This document shows, piece after piece, positions 24,247 to 36,419 of a stretch of DNA of 64,000 nt. Numbering within the stretch: the stretch's first letter is position 1; each line of letters begins with the position of its first letter. A program made the translations under genes and the position numbers. The DNA is taken from NCBI GenBank assembly GCA_039000515.1, contig JBCFYV010011172.1, positions 71,063,941 through 71,127,940 of the forward strand, read 5' to 3'. The notes under the pieces were generated by a model. That model saw only the letters and a program-made list of their open reading frames with translations. It did not search any database and was not told the DNA's origin. The DNA comes from Timema cristinae. Its lineage: Eukaryota; Arthropoda; Insecta; Phasmatodea; Timematidae.

Positions 24247-24787
24247 TGCCGGGATCACGATCAACTTAACTTTAACTTAACATAATGGTCCCTTTAAGTT
24301 AACTTAACTTAAGAAAACAAATGTGTGATCACGATTCATGTAATTTAAGATAACTCAAGCCAAACATCTTCATTCTCGAGTATGATCGGTGATTTGTACT
24401 ATTTGGACAGTAATGATCTGTGAATGTTTACAGTTTTCAATCAATATAAAGGATATATATTACCAAACTTCTTTGACAAATTTAGCTTTCCTAGGCCTAG
24501 TTTAGTTTAATTATTTTGTTTCAATGTCTGGACACTAGAACTTATGCTAAAGAGTAAACCTTGGTCATAATACCAACAAATGAATTAATAAATAGCTTTG
24601 TTGACGTCACTCACATAATGATTGGTTGGTCAGATCATGTGATACCCTTCAAGTAATGTTCACTTAAAGTAAAAGACCTCCCAGGACATATATCACGTTA
24701 ATTTAACTGCATTGTGATCACTTCCAATTAAAAATACGAGGAGATCCTTTACATTAAGTTTAAGTGAAGTTGATCGTGATCCCGCCA
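24247..24787. mobile_element. TTAA-type MITE, copy 3 (most complete)
   Basis: 541 bp from TGCCGGGATCACGATCAACT to the inverted end (on the minus strand TGGCGGGATCACGATCAAC), flanked by TTAA at 24243-24246 and 24788-24791. TTAA duplications occur in piggyBac and Kolobok-like elements, but the ends are not a standard piggyBac CCC start. Subterminal regions are packed with TTAA/GTTAAC motifs. Confidence 0.82.
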
Positions 24788-24963
24788 TTAAGGTTTGTGC
24801 TCAAGCAAGGAAAAAATAATCAAACCAATGCCAGTAAACAACGCAATAAATGCAAACGAGGGCATGACATGTCCTCTAAACCCTGGGACAAAGGTGTATG
24901 AAAGGGGTCCATTGACATCCTTTATGACAATTCGGAATGATTTGCATCTTTCCATGTCGTTGC
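24788..24963 (-). CDS. Putative terminal exon of a small membrane protein
   Basis: A good acceptor (GGAATTTCTGCAG) is followed by an open frame that includes MERCKSFRIVIKDVNG and ends in about 20 hydrophobic residues (MPSFAFIALFTGIGLIIFSL) plus LEHKP-stop. The pattern is a soluble stretch, one membrane span and a short basic/acidic tail, as in small mitochondrial or ER membrane proteins; I do not recognise the family. The TAA stop lies in the TTAA target site of the adjacent MITE, so the natural C-terminus may have been altered. A GTAAGT donor on the minus strand at about 25045 could be the preceding splice site with an intron under 100 bp, but a convincing start exon was not found. A non-functional open frame remains possible. 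Confidence 0.4.
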
Positions 24964-25099
24964 CTGCAGAAATTCCAAAGGTACAAGGCAATGATGCATA
25001 AGTAATGAATTAGGATAAACCATAAATAAAATTTGGAGTGGCGCGGTGAACTTACACGAAACAACATAAATACATATTTAGAACAAAATCGCAAGGTAT

Positions 25100-25840
25100 T
25101 TTATACGATTTATTTACCCATGTATGGTTTACCTTAACAACTGTTAATGTAACCACTTTTGTTGACATGCAAATATGCCACGGCCTTACGGTACCAAACC
25201 AAAAAATAACGAATTATTTATTACAAAATCAATCCCATACCTGTAAAACTACTCAACATAACACATTATCCGAATTTTTATAATAAAGATGGCTTACCAA
25301 ATAGAGTGGGATTTTCTTCAGGTACAAAATTAATCAGTGTATAATCTCAACAGCACAAAACAAACTAAGGAAACATTTGTGATACTTCCAAAGATGGCAG
25401 AAATATCTAAACCCTGAGAATGCTTTCAGAAAATATAAGATTCTTTCATTTAACATACAAGCAAACTATTAACTGAAGGTATAAACTTGTAAAATATCCT
25501 TCCAGCATTTGATTTGGTTATTAGTTCATATAAGTACCGCTTGAACATTTAAAGAATATAATGTTGTTTTATAATAATGTATAACTCTAAATAGGTAAAG
25601 CACACACATAAAAGAAAGTAGTTGTAACTATAACTTTATAGGTTTTATAATCAATTTCTATCCTTTTTGTCTAATTTATCTACGGTAAATATAGTTTTCC
25701 TTTCTTCAATAGTACTGAAGATAATTATTTCTCTAATAAAATAGGAACGCTTGTACACGATTGAATCCCAATGCTACTTTCTTAATTTTTCTTGCGTACC
25801 ATTCAGATACAACCACATAAGATAGCCCCAACTCAATAAG
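25100..25840. other. Intergenic AT-rich stretch
   Basis: Nothing coding or repetitive that I can support. Confidence 0.45.
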
Positions 25841-25845
25841 AATCT

Positions 25846-26096
25846 TATCTATGAGATAACTAGAGAGACATATTTTGTTCGTACCTTTACCTTCATATTT
25901 ATATTTAGAAGGAAATTAACCAGACGCCCATACAAAGTAACGTTGTCTGAATGTAATACATCAACTAAAGAAAAGCCTGTAATATAATTAAGAATGTAAT
26001 TTACCCGTGCCAACTAATGTACAGGGCAAATCATAAATATATGTTCTAATGTTTCAGGAACGTGGCAAACCACACAATGTGAAAACGGTGCCTTGT
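25846..26096 (-). pseudogene. LINE 3' ORF fragment with a CCHC-like C-terminal motif
   Basis: On the minus strand, FSHCVVCHVPETLEHIFMIC fits the C-x2-C...ET-x2-H-x4-C motif at the C-terminus of Jockey/I/CR1-like LINE reverse transcriptases. One stop follows (CPVH-stop), then an open stretch to a TAG near 25848. Only this fragment is present. It abuts the PBS-like tandem repeat on its 5' side. Confidence 0.65.
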
Positions 26097-26372
26097 TGTA
26101 AAGATTTTATTTATGTCATCTTTATGTCGTCGTTGTATGTCAATTGTAAAGATTTTTTCTTTTCATGCCCCTCGTTGTGCGTCAATTGTAATAGTTTACA
26201 TTTATTTCTTCTTATCGTCGACGAGCCCCGCGTTGAATGTCAATTGTAACATATAAATTTATGTCTCGTTGTTGTCGAGCCCCGTGTTGAATGCAAATTG
26301 TAACATATACAATAAATCTTCTTCTTGTCGTGCCATTTCTTATAAAACCTCCACGTTGAGCGCCATTTGTAA
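26097..26372 (-). repeat. Tandem repeat resembling an LTR/primer-binding-site junction
   Basis: On the minus strand, TTACAATTGACATTCAACGC-type cores recur at plus positions of about 26131, 26173, 26231, 26284 and 26354 (spacing 42-70 bp), each followed by GGGGCTCG-like and GACAAGAAGAAG-like sequence. The outermost copy, ACAAATGGCGCTCAACGTGG, resembles the end of a Ty3/gypsy LTR followed by a tRNA-Lys-type primer-binding site. The others look like degraded or diverged versions. Confidence 0.55.
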
Positions 26373-28942
26373 AGTATTATATATATATTTTCAGAGGTTA
26401 TATAATTGGGTGATATTGTTGAATAATAAGACTTCCTCGTACTTTATATGTTAAGTTTTATTTGCACATTATTTTATCAATTATATAAGACTAGTAGTCA
26501 GTCTCAACCACCTAAGACGAGGATTCTATCTCAACTACCTAAGACGAGGAGTACATTTCAACTAACTCAGACGAGTAGAGAGTCTCAACTGGCGTCAGCC
26601 AGATAAAGTATAGCCAAGCGTCTTGCTGCCTTGTTGATTGTGAACCCCGTAGAAAAAGATAATCTCGAATTTCTTTTCATCGACCAATAGGGAAATTATC
26701 TTTGAGCGCGAAACTGAATCTGGCTTGGCGTCTCTGCAATATTACCCGGAATTCAGACCATGCCCTTGACACGTGCAGCTAAATGAAATAAAAAAAGAAA
26801 CATGGCCGTTTCTTAGAAAAGATAAGTTTAAATCAAGTCAACTGAAAAAAGTAAATATGATCTCAAATGTTAATAAAGCCAGGAAAATTGATATCATTAC
26901 ATTGTGCATCAAATAAAGTCGATCTTTTGTATAGTTGTGCCCGAGCTAAAGGCGGATTATTGTATAAATAAACTTACGGGTACACTTAACTCCCGAAAAC
27001 TATGGTGTAACTAGTTTTGTGCCACATACCTGAACCCTATTTCTAACCCTAACGCCTAACTAATAGGGCTAAAATACAAACAAACAAAAATGTAAGTCAA
27101 CAAAAAGAAAGAGTGTGCTGAGTGAGTGATGAATATCAAAAAATCTGGGCAAAAGAAAATTAATACCCAGCACACGCAATTAGGAACAATTGCGGAACCC
27201 GTCCCCACGGCCAACCTCAACAATATCCAACTATAAACAAGAATATAACTATATCCCTAATTCGATTACCCGAGAACAATTAGCTAGCGTTATACCTAAG
27301 GATGAATGAGTAAAAAGAGTAAGTAGAAAAATATAAGACATGGGTTGTTTATTAGATATTCAAAAGATATTAACAACAATTAAATAATATGAAAAATCCT
27401 AAGAAAAGAAAAAGGTATACAATATTTTGTAATTTCAAAACCATGGCCTCATTTGAAGAGCACCTTAAATGTATAAGTGATTACCATCACTAATTACGTT
27501 AACAAAATTATCAGTTAGGCAAAAAGAACAATATAGGACTCATAAATTTAATCTCTGCAAAATACTCATGTTCTTTACAAAAAAATTAAAATTATTTATG
27601 CCAGTCTCCTTCCATTTTTCTGTCCCGGCAAAAGGGAAAATATACTTAGACCTAAAATTATTAGATTTCATACGTTGGCTATAAGCTAGAGCAATCCACA
27701 TTTAAATTGCCAACACTTAAGCCCGTATCACACGACACTAGCTTGTAATTGAAATCCAGTGTGCTAACTAGCACTTCATCATCTAGCGTCGTGTGAATCA
27801 GAAAAAATATATTGGTTCTTCCACTTGGTAATGGCTACCATACTAGTTGTGAGGATAGAACACGCGCTCTTTTTGTACTAGTTTCAACATTAGTCTGTGT
27901 AATTCAACCAATTAATGCGCGCTGAGACTGTTGTGTAGAGAAATGGTATAAATTGTACCAACATAGGTCTACCGGGTACATTTTACTTTTAGAAAACAGA
28001 GGCATTTTAACAATTTATATTTATTTAGTAAACAATGAACAAATTTAGGCAATACAAGTTTTACAATAATATAGGAATATTAGCGTGTATTAAATTTCTT
28101 CCAAAACAATTAGACTTGAGAGATTGCTTGTGGCTACCAGGGCAGTACAGTCGCCAGGCTGCATGTAGAAGCATTTCTAAAGAGAGAGTAATTGAACAAT
28201 TAGTCAAAGAATAGTGAAAATCACAATTATAAGATAACATTTATACAGTCTTGCCTGGTATCGTTAAACATTTAAGGAATCCATAGAACAAGATGGATAC
28301 TCAGCTGATAAATCCAGCTAATTGATGGCTAAGAAACAGGCGTCATTAAAGTACTACGGCTGGTCACTTTCCCCTACGGTACTGCCAGAGCATTCAATAG
28401 TACATTAGTATTTATTAAGACCAATACAAACTTAGAAGCCTAATTACATGCAAAAATAAACTAGTATTATTTGCGCGGACCCCACTATGACACTAATGTA
28501 ATTTCCCTGGGTTGCGCACCCAAAATAATACTCTCCAAGAAGAGTGACTATAACACCAAATCTCTATTACATTTAACTGAACTGCATAAGGCAAAAGTAA
28601 AATAGACATCCTGGTGGTAACCATCAATAATAAAGAACTAATGTTCATGACGTTTAGGCCGTCATGATTAATTTCACTCCAAGATTATAGGAACTTGTGA
28701 CAGTGTAAACCCATACTTGAAAAGGGGTCACTTTCTAAGCCAGAGGCTTTTACGTTAGGACAGTGTCAAAGGACACATAAATTAACTAAAGAAAAAACTT
28801 CCATGTTGAAGTTAATTACGTATTAAACCAATATCAAAATATTCTAATTGACATTTTTCAAAAGAAAGGCTTTTCACTAAATATTAAAATAAACTTTCCT
28901 TCAAAACATGTTTAAGATTTTAAACTTCTCTAAATTATACTA
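26373..28942. other. Region with possible LTR sequence, small hairpin and minisatellite
   Basis: If the PBS-like repeat is real, LTR sequence should begin at about 26368 and run rightward. I could not find its other end. 26491-26590 contains about four imperfect 33-bp units with CTCAACTACCTAAGACGAGG. 27727-27799 is a hairpin (CACACGACACTAG against CTAGCGTCGTGTG). The remainder is AT-rich with no supported gene. Confidence 0.45.
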
Positions 28943-29475
28943 GAGACCAAGTCCTAAGGACTTGGTGACGACGGGTGGATCCAAATACCCCAGATACGTC
29001 GTCCGAGTCAGCGGCGAGTTGGATCGGGTGATCCATCATCCTCTCGATACTGCTAGGTTGGCGAATCCGACGCCCCAGACTCCATGTTCCCTCACTTTGG
29101 TAACGGGCAGAGTTTCCTTGTTGACTCTTTGCTCTGTAGAACCACTCTGTACTTTGATATCGCTGGCTGACCTATATATACCCTCAACCTGGCTCGGACA
29201 TGAAGAAAAGGGAAGGGGGAATAAATTACGAAACACAGGCAGAAACAAGGAAGAATGAAATTGTGGAAAAAAGGGAAACAAGAGAAGCAAGTCATGAGTT
29301 TCTATGACTGACCGCCAGCATCGCTAGGTGTGCGGTAGGTCTGCGCGTCGACTCCCAACTTCAGACTTTCTCCCCACTTGAACTAGTCGCGATACTCGTG
29401 AGTCGGCCATGATAGACAATTCTGTGGTTTCAAAAGTGAGATAGTGAGTGATATCTGCAGACATCTTGCCGAGGT
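28943..29475 (+). other. GC-richer patch, possible retroelement leader or promoter
   Basis: Starts with a near-perfect palindrome, ACCAAGTCCTAAGGACTTGGT cut at 20 bases as ACCAAGTCCTAAGGACTTGG, followed by TGACGACGGGTGGATCC. A TATA-like CTATATATAC lies at about 29171 and a consensus splice donor (GAG|GTGAGT) at about 29473. Two readings are possible: the leader of the BEL/Pao-like remnant whose protease-like piece lies 2.1 kb downstream, or a non-coding first exon/promoter for nurim. The ORFs here are unrecognised. Confidence 0.3.
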
Positions 29476-31090
29476 GAGTTACTACACAGGAATCTTATAA
29501 TAAAATGTATCTGTATTAATTTACTTATTTAATATCCACTATTATTTTTAATGAGAAATAGTGATATGGATGTATTTTTACTATTTTCTTGTGCACGGCG
29601 TGGCCAACGTACATAAGTACTATATCTGACATCATCTCATAGCAAAGGCTATGCATTCACGTATCTTATTCATAAATACAATAATATTAGTCCTCTTCTT
29701 CGATATTTAGTACAGTAATTACATAAAGACAATATTTTTTGACCAACCACGTGTTTGAATGTAGGACGATACGTAACTTTAGTAGATCAGAAAATATAAC
29801 TTTAGAGGTAGTTTATATTAAATATGTTGATATAATTTCTATATCGCACAAAAACACCGAAATATTGAATTTTTACTTGTAGCTGTTAAATCCATCTGAT
29901 TGACACGCTACAAAATGATGCCAACATGGTCATCGGATGTGATTTTGTTGTTGGCAGAAAATTATTCTAAATCCTTGTTTGCCACAATATGACAATATAT
30001 TTAATATATATCAATTTAATTAAGTTACGCATATAGAAAAGTGTATTCCTACCATGACATCTATACAGAATATTATCGTCCTAGACGTTATTTAGTAAAG
30101 CTATACCTAATTTAAGCTAATCATAATGTTACATGTCATACAGACTTACTCTTCATACTGGCATATTGAATAAATTTTAGAAAAAAAAAGAATACATCAA
30201 ACGCGATCTACCTACATTTGATGAATACACATGGATGAGAAGTTTGATGCCTCAATGACCCCAGGTATAAATTTAGCACTCAAATCAGACCAAAATGTAA
30301 ATTAAGTAAAAAAACATAAATAAAACTGAGCCAAAACGTAATAAGTACTTTCCCTCGCATGGTCTTAAATAGTTATACCCGAAAATGTAATTTTGATTTA
30401 TTTTAATTTAAAATAAATAAACAGGCTGAAAATGAATTTTAACTACACGGAGCACAAGTAAGTCCAGAAGACTCACAGAACATCAAAGAGTAGATCACAA
30501 TAATAACCACTGACTTTTAAACAGTCCTTCTCAGCTGGGGAAAGTCGGTAGGGGTAGAGAACACATGACGTAATCCATAATGCCGTTATCAACGTATTCT
30601 CATGAAGCGATATAATACAGACGCATGCGCACTGCAATGTTTGTCTGGAGATGCTAGGTGGGGGGACAGGCTGGAGAACTTAATATTTTCTTCACCAAAC
30701 TCCCACGCTTGAGCGTTGTCCAAACCCTGGAGGAATATTAGGACACTACTGTGTACACCTCCTTCAGTCATGTGATTTTTTAAGTTGATGTAACCAGGAC
30801 TGCGGGAAGAGGTAAGTCCGTGGAATGTTTGTTGGCGGGGATTGATCACTTCATTGTACCGTCTTCATGGTACAAACTATCGACAACTTTTTAAACGTTC
30901 TTGAAATACACTGTCGGCCTGTTACAACGCAAGGCCTCCTTAACTGTTCATCGTCTTTCACACACCATTCTCAGTTGCCAATGTAGCCTCGACTTGCTTT
31001 GTTTGAACCATTTTACTGTTGTCCACACTTTCCCTCATGAATTGGTTTTACTCCAGAATCCCCACATAATTTAAAACCTTAAACTTGCAG
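29476..31090. other. AT-rich stretch without a supported gene
   Basis: No recognisable gene. A minus-strand open frame of 86 codons at 30589-30849 has no similarity I can name. Composition is more GC-rich at 30530-30860 than around it. Confidence 0.4.
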
Positions 31091-31094
31091 ATAA

Positions 31095-31368
31095 TATATA
31101 TTGCACCCCAGGACCTATCGACATTTTCACAGGATTGAAGCTGGAGGAGGGACATGAAGCTCACTATGCCTTAGAACCTATCTTTGAGTGGGTGTTGACA
31201 GGAAGGATGGAACAACCCACACAACCACTTTGCATCTCATCTCTTGACGCATCGATTTTCTTAAAATCACTGTCATCATGCACACATAAACTGAAAGATA
31301 TCGCGGGAAAATTTTGGAAACACTTTGAAAATGGCCGTGTCAAACGGCACTTGGAAATTGAAAGCTAG
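31095..31368 (+). pseudogene. BEL/Pao-like retrotransposon remnant (end of protease region)
   Basis: The translation PGPIDIFTGLKLEEGHEAHY, then ALEPIFEWVLTGRMEQP and GKFWKHFE, is in the order found in BEL/Pao polyproteins: the IDILIG-like strand, then T.FGWVLSG, then the FWELE stretch before the reverse transcriptase. Key residues are changed and no reverse transcriptase follows that I can read. I infer a dead fragment. Confidence 0.5.
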
Positions 31369-32560
31369 GTCCTCTACATGGTCTTGTTTTAGGACCAGAT
31401 TAAACCTTGACATATCCACGAGTGAAGATATTTATGACCCACAGTCCAATGACGTTGAGTCTCCGGGGACATCTGTGGCTACACCAAAAGGAAGCAAGAT
31501 TTCCAATGCGATACAAATTATCCAAATGCCAAATCACTGACACTAGCTTCCGTTTCAACCAGGGTGACACTAAAACCTGTAGAATGTGAAACAAAGAAGT
31601 GAATTCCAAACATAAAAAATCCTAAGGGATCAGAGATTGACAATTTGTAAGAAGCAATTAAAGAGAGGGTTTCAGAACGTAGTACATTGATCAGTGAGGT
31701 ATTGAAAGCTCAGAAAGAATATGTTTTATTTTTAAATCATTGTTAATTCCGTAAAATCCCTTCCTAAGCACCCAATCAATCAGGATCAAATTAGAACATT
31801 ACAAATGTAGACTGCTCTAGAGGATGCATGTTCCTTAACTTACCAAGCCTCTTTATGATGCAGAGGACCAATTAATTTCCTGTATGCCAATGTTAGTGAT
31901 AACGCAAATAATGGTACTCTCACTCCAATATTCTTTGTTGTGAATGCTTCCTCACCCCGGTGGTGAATCCATGAGGGAGGGAGGAGGAAATTTTTCCTCT
32001 CAAATGGTCAGGCAACCGACGAAAAAATTGAAATCCAGCTGAAATAAACCCATCTGAGTGGATCAATGCAAAAGGTGGTATTCAAAGAGTCAAACGAACT
32101 GATAAGGATTTATAATACAGCAGGAAAATTCAGAATGTGGAATTTCAAAGATTTTTAAGGATAAATGGCAATATCTTCTTAGTGTACCTATGGGGTGACA
32201 AACCGATTGCTTCTAGGGAAATGTTTCACACGTCTACAACTCACCACTCCACGTTTGCAATTGCAATAACGATACATGTGTATTAATATCCATAGTATAA
32301 ATTTATGAGCATATAGGGCTTAAATTTCCAAGCTGTCGTCCACACACACTATTGTGTAAGAGAGAAGGAAACTTTTGCGAATCTATTTCTCTCTTACGCT
32401 CATAAAAGGCAATGTGCATTTTGATAGCATTCACTAATTTATATGAATTTATGTGATTCAGTAATACGTGTGTAATTATATGAAATATATGTGTTAATAA
32501 AAGTTTTTAAGAGCATAACTAGTTTCAACACTTGGACTTGTTTGTTTGGATATGTTGATG
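31369..32560. other. Stretch downstream of the BEL-like piece
   Basis: Short open pieces on the plus strand (for example around 31640-31740 and 32100-32260) may be further decayed retroelement coding sequence, but I could not match them to a domain. Confidence 0.35.
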
Positions 32561-32565
32561 TAGGC

Positions 32566-33170
32566 TAATATAGAAATATTTATTACAAACCTATAACTTA
32601 AATTATTGTTTTAAGATAAGACTTCTGTACGAAGTTTGTCATTCAAAAAAATGAGTGTGGTTATATTTTTAATTACCTTCATTATAGCTTTCGAACTTTC
32701 AATATAATATGGTTTCTTAAAGCAATATACAAAATAAGAGACAACATTAAATATATTTTAATATAGGAATACTTCCCACAAGCCTACAACCTAAATGATC
32801 AATTGAACGCTAAGCTATTAGACAAAGTTTGACATTCAAACAAATGTATATTGTAATTAAGTGCTAAGTTATCCAAATTCACCTTTGAGCTTTCAATATA
32901 ACATAGTTCCTGAAACTACATATAAGCCAAGAACGAAGTTTAAATACATTGTAATATTTTACTAATATAGTAGTACTTTCTATAAGCCTATAACCTTAAT
33001 CATAGTTTGAAAGTAAAACTACTACACAAAGTTTGTCACCGAAACAAAGTTTTACATTTTTAGCCACCTTGTTTCTTTATAGTTATCGAACTTTCAATAT
33101 AATATGGTTTCTGAAATCAATATACAACTATTAGCAAATTTTAAAAATATTTTAGTCTTGGAAAAATGTA
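32566..33170. repeat. Tandem repeat, three units of about 200 bp
   Basis: Units begin near 32566, 32759 and 32963 with TAATATAG.AATA.TT. Each contains ACAAAGTTTGTCATTCAAAC-like sequence, then CTTTCAATATAATATGGTTT, then an A/T-rich end. Divergence between units is substantial, consistent with an old satellite fragment. Confidence 0.85.
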
Positions 33171-33719
33171 AACAGCATGAGTAATAACTATACTTTTAAT
33201 ATGATAGATATTTTATTCATATTTTTACGATATTACCTGTGAAACCGTATTTTACATTCTTTAATGTAAATGTTTCGTCACCCAAGTGTGGTATAATATT
33301 TAACTACTTTCCTCTTTATTTACCAGTGACATAATTTTGCACAAGGACATTGAAAGAAACCTTTAAACTGTCCCCTCACAATCAAGCACTCGACTTATTT
33401 GAGTGCTTCTAGGTTTGGTCCTTTGCTAAGGGTATATTTATGTCCACCCATTATATTATAGAGATTATTGGACATGAGTTGAGCTGATGGAACCCTACCT
33501 TAATGTCATCTGTGGGTGGGCTTGTCTCTGATTTTCAAATTCAAACTTCAAAGATAAATTGTACAAATCAAGCTAAACTAATCTGTGACAAGTTTTTCTC
33601 CGGCTATTACTTATTACTTTATAATAAACATTAATTCAATCTGGTGCATCAAGCTTTCTTTTGTAAAATAATGAAAACACATTGCTGTATGAGAATTTAG
33701 GAATAACTTTAATTATTAA

Positions 33720-33846
33720 ATGGCTCTTAAAAAGCTATTCTGTGTTGCAGTTGCTGTCGTAAGCGTTGCATCAACTTTAAAAACGTTATTTCAGCTGTCA
33801 GTGTTCTTATCAAATCCTTCTAGGCCCGATCCTGAACTGGGAAAAG
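33720..33846 (+). CDS. NRM: Nurim exon 1 (start codon, first membrane segment)
   Basis: ATG in a short AT-rich leader. The translation starts MALKKLFCVAVAVVSVASTL followed by a loop with SNPSRPDPELGK. The hydrophobic N-terminal segment matches the position of nurim's first membrane span. Exon 1 ends in phase 1 at a GTGATC donor. Phase and position are compatible with direct splicing to the exon at 39007, although an extra exon in the 5.2-kb intron cannot be excluded. Nurim is a multi-pass protein of the inner nuclear membrane, tightly bound to the envelope, with a fold related to isoprenylcysteine methyltransferases and no established enzymatic role. Confidence 0.8.
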
Positions 33847-36419
33847 GTGATCATTTATTTATACATTTGGAATTGCTGCCTTATTACACTCTATTCTACT
33901 TAGTATAGCAAATCATTAAAAATTGAACACAAGTATTATAGGCCTACTCGCAAGGAAACGGCGTATTGAATATGCAAATTGTATTGATTTGAAATTATTT
34001 TATTTCAACAACATTTAGATAACTCACCAAAATATTTAAGTCTATACGCTTATTAATAGACTTGATGAATTCACACTCCACACGCTCCTCCTATCAAAGA
34101 CTACAGCTGTATCCGAATAGGCTACTCATGCAGCGTCACCTTTACTCGTCCCCTTAATAGCTGCATTGGCAATCACGTGACCAAGTGTACATCTCTCCGA
34201 ATAGTCTCGAAGGATACCTATGCAGTTTTATCGAGCCCTGCTCGAGGTCTTGGTTACCATGGATATGAAGACTACCAGCCATGCACTTTTCTTGTGGTGT
34301 TGGCTGCGGTGTTTGACTGGAAATTGTTATAGTATTATCATTTCATCTGCTAGAGCACTGACTTACGTTTTCCGCCATTTTAAATAAGGTTGTTGCCGTT
34401 CAAATAGTTAGATGCAGTCTTCGCTATGAACTGTGTGAGAAGTGTAAAATACATCAGTCATTTCAAACAACAACAAGCCTTGTTCCATCCTTGGGAGCAC
34501 AGTGATCCAATGATCTTAGAAACCATGTCAAACGTCATCTATCAGATATAATGAAAATAAATAGCCTATTGCATTTAAGATTGGCACCATTTTATTATTT
34601 GTAGGCTAGGTTTATGAAAATTAAGGCATGCAAAAAAAATTTGCACCTTTTGTGTAATAAATGGTAGGCTGGATGTAGGTTGCTTAGTCACCTTTTTAAA
34701 ATAACTAACTTCTTTTTATTACCGGTTTAAAACTTGCCTGCTTTAGTAATCCCTATGTTTTAAAATAGTGGGCATTATAAAGTTCTGAGCTCTAGCAGAC
34801 GAAAAAAGAATAATAAAACAGTTGCCATTCAAACACTGTGCAAAGGACGTGTCAACGACATATTGTTTCAGGTCTGAGACTCAGGGTGTGTAAGGGATGC
34901 ATCGGCATCCTTTGTGCCAATTTTGATGGATCTACACGTGGTCACGTGACTAGTGATGCAACTGGCACAGCTACATATCAAGACAACAACACATACCTAA
35001 GTAGAGAATTTGGATACAGCCACGGTGTAAACTATGGGTCATTCACCCCATGTCAAGTCAATGAGGTCCTCAACCTCACAATTTTTTTTTTTTTTTTAAT
35101 TTAGCATATTGAAAGAACCACTTGAGATACAGGCCTTTGTAAAATTTCATGTCCATATCTTTCTTATTTATGAAGTTATAGAGGTGCAAAACTTGCGATT
35201 TTGACCAATTTTGTCAACATCTTGTTAACTTTAACATTGAATATTTCAGTAACCTGAGCACCCTATAAAAATGATGCAAATGTTTTTGGAAAGGTCTTGA
35301 ATAGCTTTTTCATATGAATACAAATTAATTAACTAAGGAACACCCAAAACCAGTACAAAAGATTAATTCTAAATGAATATATATAATTGAAATGAAATAA
35401 AAGGAATAAATGAAGATAGAATTTTAATTAGCAAAAGACAACTGGGATTATCATAGTTAAATGAATGTATAGCACAATCAGAATAAATATAATAAATTAC
35501 TTAAAAGAAAATTATGAATATAATAATGTTAAATCATTATGAAAAACCCTAACCTTGAATTTCATTAAATTATAACCTCAAGTAAAATAGAACAAGATAT
35601 ATGATAGGTTAAAATACAAAAAAAAATATTAAAATTAGACAATAATATGATAAAAATCAAGCTTCAAGGTTATATGTCAGAAAGTAAACATTATTAAGTA
35701 AGATAATGATTAATTAAACCAGATAAATTAAGTTAGATTATGACATATCCATAGTTGTCAAGAATAATAATTAAATTACAATATGGTAGTAACAGGGAAA
35801 TTAAGTTAAGAATTGAAAAATATAAGCGAGAGACAAAATTTCAAGGTGAGGCCTAGAACAGTCTATTTATTTATAATATGAAAATTGATTAAACATAAGT
35901 GTTCCTTAGCTGGTTTTAATTTAATTTTATTTTTTCATATGAGATGTTACTTTACAATATGAAAAGAACCAATAAAACACATTATGATAAACATTTTGTC
36001 GGCCATTTTCTCGAAAACTTTTTTTTTCTCCTTTCTAAAAAATATTCTGTATGTGTCCTATTACTTATTAACTATGCAACATTTGAAGATGGGACGCAAA
36101 TGGGTTCAGGAGTTATGTTAGATTCAGTAAATCAGGAATTTCCATTTCCATTAATTTCCTTAGGTCACACAAGTTTGCTCTATTGTTCCTTGAAGTTAGA
36201 CAAGATAGCTAAAATGTTATTTAAATGTAATATTAATCAAATCTACAAATATATTACCAGTACTATAAATAATAAATATGCTGGAAATTTTTACATTTTT
36301 CAAACACACAGGCATATTAGTTATCATTTTAAGATATGTATCCAGTTGACTGAACAGCTGAAACTTTCTGTTTATTAAAATTAAAAATAGTCTTAAAGTA
36401 TTAATATCAGGAGAAAATA

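Noticed and set aside
25045..25094. A first exon for the small membrane protein beginning with MRFCSKYVFMLFR
   Set aside because: The apparent first Met is a TTG codon and the donor choice needed to keep frame (C|GTGTAA) is weaker than the adjacent GTAAGT, which breaks the frame.
35944..36378. 144-codon plus-strand ORF, and the 151-codon ORF at 37473-37928
   Set aside because: AT-rich codon use, no recognisable domain, located in nurim intron 1. Such lengths can occur by chance in this composition.
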